This document shows, piece after piece, positions 6,142-6,617 of a stretch of 6,617 bases of DNA. Below the pieces are notes generated by a model. It saw nothing but the letters and a program-made list of their open reading frames with translations. It was not told the origin of the DNA and did not search any database. The stretch is taken from contig CABGHH010000093.1 of the NCBI GenBank assembly GCA_902158745.1, positions 1 through 6,617 of the forward strand. Direction: 5' to 3'. This DNA is from Candidatus Methanolliviera sp. GoM_asphalt. Lineage in GTDB: Archaea > Halobacteriota > Methanoliparia > Methanoliparales > Methanoliparaceae. Made by a program: the position numbers and the translations under genes. Positions within the stretch are counted from its first letter, which is position 1; every line of letters starts with the position of its first letter.

Positions 6142-6158
6142 CTCTTATCTCCTTTTTT
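6142..6158 (-). promoter_or_regulatory. A-rich translation start region of atpK
   Basis: In the mRNA a run of six A precedes GGAG (6149-6152), followed by a 7-nt A/G-rich spacer to the ATG at 6139-6141. The run overlaps the atpI stop codon (TAA, 6157-6159). Such an open, unstructured site would suit the most abundant subunit; that link is inference. Confidence 0.6.
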
Positions 6159-6617
6159 ATATTTTCTTTATGTTTTCTGTAACTTCTCTCTTCATCTCAA
6201 ACGGTGTGAATTCTGCACCTCCACCCGCATAAAACTTACTGAAAAATTCCGCATACTCCAACCTGATACCGTGCACAGCCGCGCCGAGAAAATTTATGAC
6301 GAAGTTGAGTGCGTGTCCAAGCAAGAAGATGAGTATGGCAGGTATCCAACCAAGAGCTCCCATACCAAGCGGTAGAACCGCCAACAAATTGACCACGTTG
6401 CCGATACCTGACGTGACAATCCCAAGAGCCATCAATCTTGCATATGACAAGATATCTCCGAGAAGCCCGGTTATACCGAAGATGAAGAGCCCACCTTTAG
6501 AGATGAACAACAGCACGAGAGATATTACCAAAAGTGCCCATCCAACTATCATACCGGGCACCGGTTGAAAGAGAGCATAATGATAGAAATGAGAGAGACA
6601 GGCGATCAATGCTATCC
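6157..6617 (-). CDS. atpI: A-type ATP synthase subunit I (a-type stator), C-terminal part (5' end cut by window edge)
   Basis: Membrane stator subunit that forms the two ion half-channels against the K ring. The frame is open to the right edge and gives about 153 codons of a protein usually 620-700 residues long, so only the last membrane helices are seen. Several hydrophobic helices are present, including GMIVGWALLVISLVLLFISK and GWIPAILIFLLGHALNFVIN. Both conserved arginines of the last helices are there: SYARLMALG (Arg codon 6436-6438) and VHGIRLEYAEFFSKF (Arg codon 6262-6264), matching those essential in the Thermus and yeast homologues. The tail YAGGGAEFTPFEMKRE is a family signature. 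A TTG at 6609 is an internal Leu, not a start. It stops 15 nt before atpK. Confidence 0.95.
   Translation of the reverse strand, partial: IALIACLSHFYHYALFQPVPGMIVGWALLVISLVLLFISKGGLFIFGITGLLGDILSYARLMALGIVTSGIGNVVNLLAVLPLGMGALGWIPAILIFLLGHALNFVINFLGAAVHGIRLEYAEFFSKFYAGGGAEFTPFEMKREVTENIKKI

Noticed and set aside
6607..6609. TTG at 6609 as the start of a separate 150-residue membrane protein
   Set aside because: The frame stays open to the window edge and the sequence is the C-terminal part of subunit I, a much longer protein; this codon is an internal Leu.

Overview
The window is part of an archaeal-type (A1Ao, V/A family) ATP synthase operon. All genes lie on the minus strand, so transcription runs from right to left. 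In that order it reads atpI (C-terminal end only, cut by the right edge), atpK, atpE, atpC, atpF, atpA, atpB and atpD (N-terminal part only, cut by the left edge). This I-K-E-C-F-A-B-D order is the one known from Euryarchaeota such as Methanosarcina. The AGGAGGTGAT-like ribosome binding sites, the four-helix proteolipid and the sequence character of A and B point to a euryarchaeon with moderate GC content. I cannot name the lineage from the sequence alone; an uncultured or anaerobic euryarchaeal group is plausible.

Layout: the membrane sector (a/I stator subunit and K rotor ring) comes first. The peripheral stalk subunit E, the rotor-top subunit C and the central-stalk subunit F follow. Then come the catalytic A and nucleotide-binding B subunits, and last the central-shaft subunit D. 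Six of the seven junctions are very tight, from a 1-nt overlap to a 15-nt gap, and at most of them the ribosome binding site lies across the preceding stop codon. This indicates one polycistronic mRNA with translational coupling. No promoter is visible; it should lie to the right, upstream of atpI and probably of a small atpH gene.

The exception is the atpB-atpD junction. This 97-nt gap is almost entirely filled by four tandem short palindromes, each a stem around a 3-nt loop with the core AATC-NNN-GATT. In the mRNA, the two palindromes nearest atpD carry GGAG at the loop. Each is followed after exactly 8 nt by an ATG. The nearer one is the real atpD start; the farther one opens a three-codon ORF that ends before atpD. 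This duplicated, hairpin-borne start site is the most unusual thing in the window and may set the output of the single-copy D subunit relative to A3B3.

Other points of interest are an atypical catalytic P-loop in AtpA (GGFGTGKT rather than GPFGSGKT), a duplicated proteolipid with one carboxylate and a complete Na+-type ligand set, and a hydrophobic N-terminal segment on AtpC. The window holds no RNA genes, insertion sequences or CRISPR arrays that I can see.
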